From Sphingomonadales bacterium (GTDB lineage: Bacteria; Bacteroidota; Bacteroidia; UBA7662), in contig VHBD01000019.1 of the NCBI GenBank assembly GCA_016872125.1, forward strand, positions 1 to 15,725: a DNA stretch of 15,725 nucleotides, read 5' to 3'. The notes beneath the pieces were generated by a model that saw only the letters and a program-made list of their open reading frames with translations, made no database searches and had not been told where the DNA came from. The translations under genes and the position numbers were made by a program. Shown here one piece after another: positions 13,537 through 15,725 of this stretch. How positions within the stretch are numbered: the first letter of the stretch is position 1; every line of letters starts with the position of its first letter.

Positions 13537-14019
13537 TTACGGCGCCCATCCCAGAAAACGTAAACGACGCTGATGCGTTAGGGTTGCCGATGGAGTGCTA
13601 TCTGTGCATGCCTCTAGCTCAAAATGAGCCATGCCTTCAGGCATAAAATCCATAGCCTTCTCCGGCCATTCTACCCACAGCCAAACCGCACCGGCAGCGA
13701 GGTTTTCAAGGTCCAAGGCAAGCCATTCTTGAGCATTCCGCAATCGAAACAAATCTGCATGCACCACTTGACCCCTTTTGGGGGTCATGTAGGTTTGAAT
13801 CAAGCTGAACGTAGGAGAGGTGGGTAGCGGGTTACAGCCCAAGTGTTCCCCCATAGCGCGTATCAAAGTTGTTTTGCCGCTGCCCATGGGGCCGCTCAAA
13901 GAAATGGCGAAGGGGCCTGACCGTGGAATCGTCTTCTGACCCCGTTCATGCTTGACCCATTCAAGCACTTGAACGGCCACCTCATCAACCTCATCCAGGC
14001 CAAAGATCAAATCAAGCAT
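13537..14019 (-). CDS. tsaE: tRNA N6-threonylcarbamoyladenosine synthesis ATPase TsaE
   Basis: ATPase partner of TsaB and TsaD in forming t6A37 on ANN-decoding tRNAs; 160 residues, the usual length. The Walker A motif is at 43-50 (GPMGSGKT), followed by TLIRAMGEHLG and the conserved SPTFSLIQTY (68-77). HADLFRL (87-93) corresponds to the family HxDxYRL motif, and VWLWVEWPEKA holds the late conserved WxEWPE segment. The C-terminus (about 128-160) carries HQRRLRFLGW. The ATG lies 56 nt after the atpG stop. The tsaE-ald adjacency recurs in Bacteroidota as far as I recall. It is a housekeeping gene and shows nothing unusual. Confidence 0.93.
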   Translation of the reverse strand: MLDLIFGLDEVDEVAVQVLEWVKHERGQKTIPRSGPFAISLSGPMGSGKTTLIRAMGEHLGCNPLPTSPTFSLIQTYMTPKRGQVVHADLFRLRNAQEWLALDLENLAAGAVWLWVEWPEKAMDFMPEGMAHFELEACTDSTPSATLTHQRRLRFLGWAP

Positions 14020-14075
14020 AAGGCAGGAGGAACCGCTAGCCCCTGGAGGAGTCGCAAACAGTTAATGAAAACAAA

Positions 14076-14966
14076 TTAACCCGCAAGGGCCGCAGCCCCG
14101 CCGACAATTTCCGTGATTTCGGTCGTGATTGCAGCCTGACGAGCGCGATTGTACTGCAAGCGAAGTTCGCGTAACAAATCTCCTGCATTTTCGGTAGCCT
14201 TGTCCATGGCCGTCATGCGAGCGCCATGCTCCGAGGCCTGGGTGTCCAACATCGCTTTGTGAAGCTCGATGGCCAGCGAAAACGGTAACAAATCCCTCAC
14301 AATCGCTTCCCTTCCCGGCTCGTACAAATAATCCGCTTGAGCATCTTGGCTCGCCGAAACAGAGGCGGTAGGCGTATCCGACTCCGCCTGAAGGGGAAGC
14401 CAAGGCATTACCTTGAAATACTGAACCACCGGATTCTTGAACTCGCTGTAGATCACCACCACTTTATCGTATTCCCCGGCCACAAAGGCCTTGCTGATTT
14501 CTTCGGCCATTTCGGCGGTGGCTTGGTAGCGGATTTTGAGCATAAGATCCTTGAAACGCAAATCCTTGGGCAAATCCAATCGTTTAAAAAAGTCAGCCCC
14601 TTTGCGGCCAACCGGAATCAACGTGGCTTGTTGATTGGAAGGTAAATCTTGGATAAAGCGGCGGGCTGTTTTGATCAAATTGCTGTTAAAACCCCCACAT
14701 AATCCTTTGTCGGAGGTCAACAAAACGACCCCAACCCGCTTGACATCGCGGGCTTGGGTCAAAGGCATTTCGGTATCTGAACCCTCCAACCCGGCCACCA
14801 AGCGACCCACGATGTTCTGAAGGCCCTCCGCGTAGGGGCGAATTTGCTGAATAGCTCCTTGGGCTCTCCTCAATTTGGAAGCCGAAACCATTTTCATGGC
14901 TTTGGTTATCTGCTGGGTAGAGATAACCGAGCCGATGCGTACCCTGACTTCTTTGAGATTGGCCAT
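14076..14966 (-). CDS. atpG: F1 ATP synthase gamma subunit
   Basis: Central stalk of the F1 motor that turns inside the alpha3beta3 ring and couples proton flow to ATP synthesis; 296 residues, within the family range. The N-terminal helix ANLKEVRVRIGSVISTQQIT and KAMKMVSASKLRRAQ (22-36) and the C-terminal helix with YNRARQAAITTEITEIVGGAAAL are the two strands of the shaft. LLTSDKGLCGGFN (82-94) is the conserved Rossmann-like segment. It follows atpA by 21 nt, the normal order in F1Fo operons. A polar insertion around 190-215 (ESDTPTASVSASQDAQ) is variable among relatives. No beta or epsilon gene follows, in line with Bacteroidota, where atpD and atpC are encoded elsewhere. Confidence 0.96.
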   Translation of the reverse strand: MANLKEVRVRIGSVISTQQITKAMKMVSASKLRRAQGAIQQIRPYAEGLQNIVGRLVAGLEGSDTEMPLTQARDVKRVGVVLLTSDKGLCGGFNSNLIKTARRFIQDLPSNQQATLIPVGRKGADFFKRLDLPKDLRFKDLMLKIRYQATAEMAEEISKAFVAGEYDKVVVIYSEFKNPVVQYFKVMPWLPLQAESDTPTASVSASQDAQADYLYEPGREAIVRDLLPFSLAIELHKAMLDTQASEHGARMTAMDKATENAGDLLRELRLQYNRARQAAITTEITEIVGGAAALAG

Positions 14967-14987
14967 GCTGGGGAGGACTTACCGGGA

Positions 14988-15725
14988 TTAGGCTTTGTAG
15001 CGGGCAACCAATTGATTGGCCGTCGATGATAACACGTCGGTTAGGCTATCTTCAAATTTGCCGGCCTTGAGGGCCTCCAATACCTGAGGATGGTTTGCAC
15101 GCAGTGTCGCCAGAAAATCCGCTTCAAATTCACGAACCTTTGCCATGGGTACCTCCATCAAAAGACCTTTGGTACCCAAATAAATAATCGCAATCTGGTC
15201 TTCGACCCTAAACGGTGAATACTGCGGCTGTTTCAGAATCTCGACGTTTCGAGCCCCCTTGTCCAAAACTGCTTTGGTTGCGGCATCCAGGTCTGAACCA
15301 AATTTGGAGAAGGCCTCCAATTCACGGTACTGGGCCTGATCCAGCTTAAGGGTACCGGCAACCTTTTTCATGGATTTGATCTGGGCATTACCCCCTACCC
15401 TGGACACCGAAATACCCACGTTAATGGCGGGACGTACACCGGAGTTAAAGAGGTTGGACTCCAAGAAAATTTGACCATCCGTAATCGAAATAACATTGGT
15501 CGGAATATAGGCCGACACATCACCAGCCTGCGTTTCGATAATGGGTAGGGCGGTTAAGGAGCCCCCACCTTTGACCTTGCCTTTGAGCGATTCGGGCAGG
15601 TCATTCATTTGGGCGATGATTTCGTCGTTGTAGTTCAACTTACAAGCTCTTTCCAAAAGACGGGAGTGGAGGTAAAAAACGTCCCCGGGGTAGGCCTCGC
15701 GTCCTGGAGGACGACGGAGCAACAA
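14988..15725 (-). CDS. atpA: F1 ATP synthase alpha subunit, C-terminal part (runs off the window)
   Basis: The 245 visible residues are the C-terminal half of the noncatalytic alpha subunit; the N-terminal part, with the Walker A motif, lies beyond base 15725, so the true start is not seen. The fragment opens with RRPPGREAYPGDVFYLHSRLLERA, a conserved block, and continues with SLTALPIIETQAGDVSAYIPTN and ITDGQIFLE. The arginine finger that reaches into the beta-subunit catalytic site is R109 of the fragment, in GISVSRVGG. The C-terminal helical domain ends ANQLVARYKA-TAA. A charged linker before the SLTALP block (KLNYNDEIIAQMNDLPESLKGKVKG region) is longer than in E. coli. Confidence 0.96.
   Translation of the reverse strand: MLLRRPPGREAYPGDVFYLHSRLLERACKLNYNDEIIAQMNDLPESLKGKVKGGGSLTALPIIETQAGDVSAYIPTNVISITDGQIFLESNLFNSGVRPAINVGISVSRVGGNAQIKSMKKVAGTLKLDQAQYRELEAFSKFGSDLDAATKAVLDKGARNVEILKQPQYSPFRVEDQIAIIYLGTKGLLMEVPMAKVREFEADFLATLRANHPQVLEALKAGKFEDSLTDVLSSTANQLVARYKA

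Noticed and set aside
14020..14075. Possible terminator between atpG and tsaE
   Set aside because: The best pairing (CAGG, bulge, GG with CCCCTG) is short and bulged and is not followed by U residues.

Overview
The window looks like chromosomal DNA from a member of the Bacteroidota. The best evidence is protein-level: an alanine dehydrogenase of the type usual in that phylum next to tsaE, a DUF2911 protein, a PIG-L deacetylase paired with a sodium:solute symporter, and an ECF sigma factor of a common Bacteroidota type. Two matches to the phylum's unusual -7 promoter element (TAnnTTTG) sit just upstream of genes, and Shine-Dalgarno sequences are largely absent. I see no tRNA, rRNA, CRISPR array, insertion sequence or phage gene. 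Almost everything is on the minus strand; the only plus-strand gene is an enoyl-CoA hydratase. No gene-free stretch exceeds 300 bases.

Left block (8-5399, minus strand, read right to left): a secreted DUF2911 protein, a secreted PIG-L-type deacetylase with a C-terminal glutamine-amidotransferase-like region, a previously unlisted 36-residue single-span membrane protein (1689-1799), and a 13-14 helix sodium:solute symporter. Spacings are 17 nt, a 17-nt overlap and 4 nt, so this looks like one transcript that joins envelope hydrolysis of an acylated compound to uptake. A -7 element lies 21 nt upstream of the first gene.

Middle block (5480-12204): the lone plus-strand crotonase gene (5480-6259) converges on a minus-strand carotenoid cluster. 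Read right to left the cluster is ECF sigma factor, phytoene desaturase crtI, phytoene synthase crtB, a small exported protein of unknown function, a CrtD-type desaturase, and a CruF-type carotenoid 1,2-hydratase. CrtB and CrtI should make lycopene; CruF and CrtD together should build the 1-hydroxy-3,4-didehydro end group found in myxol, saproxanthin and flexixanthin type pigments. No cyclase, ring hydroxylase or GGPP synthase is in the window. The sigma gene has a textbook Bacteroidota promoter (TTTG-N19-TACTTTTG). A perfect 10-bp inverted repeat covers its -7 element, likely transcription start and start codon, and a 20-bp perfect palindrome and a third half-site lie just upstream. This is the clearest regulatory structure here.

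Right block (12293-15725, minus strand): housekeeping genes, with the C-terminal half of atpA, then atpG, tsaE and ald. I found no convincing new multi-gene system. The points most worth checking are the operator array in front of the carotenoid sigma factor, the overlapping micro-protein before the symporter, and the non-ATG exported ORF that follows crtB in the same frame after a single TAG.
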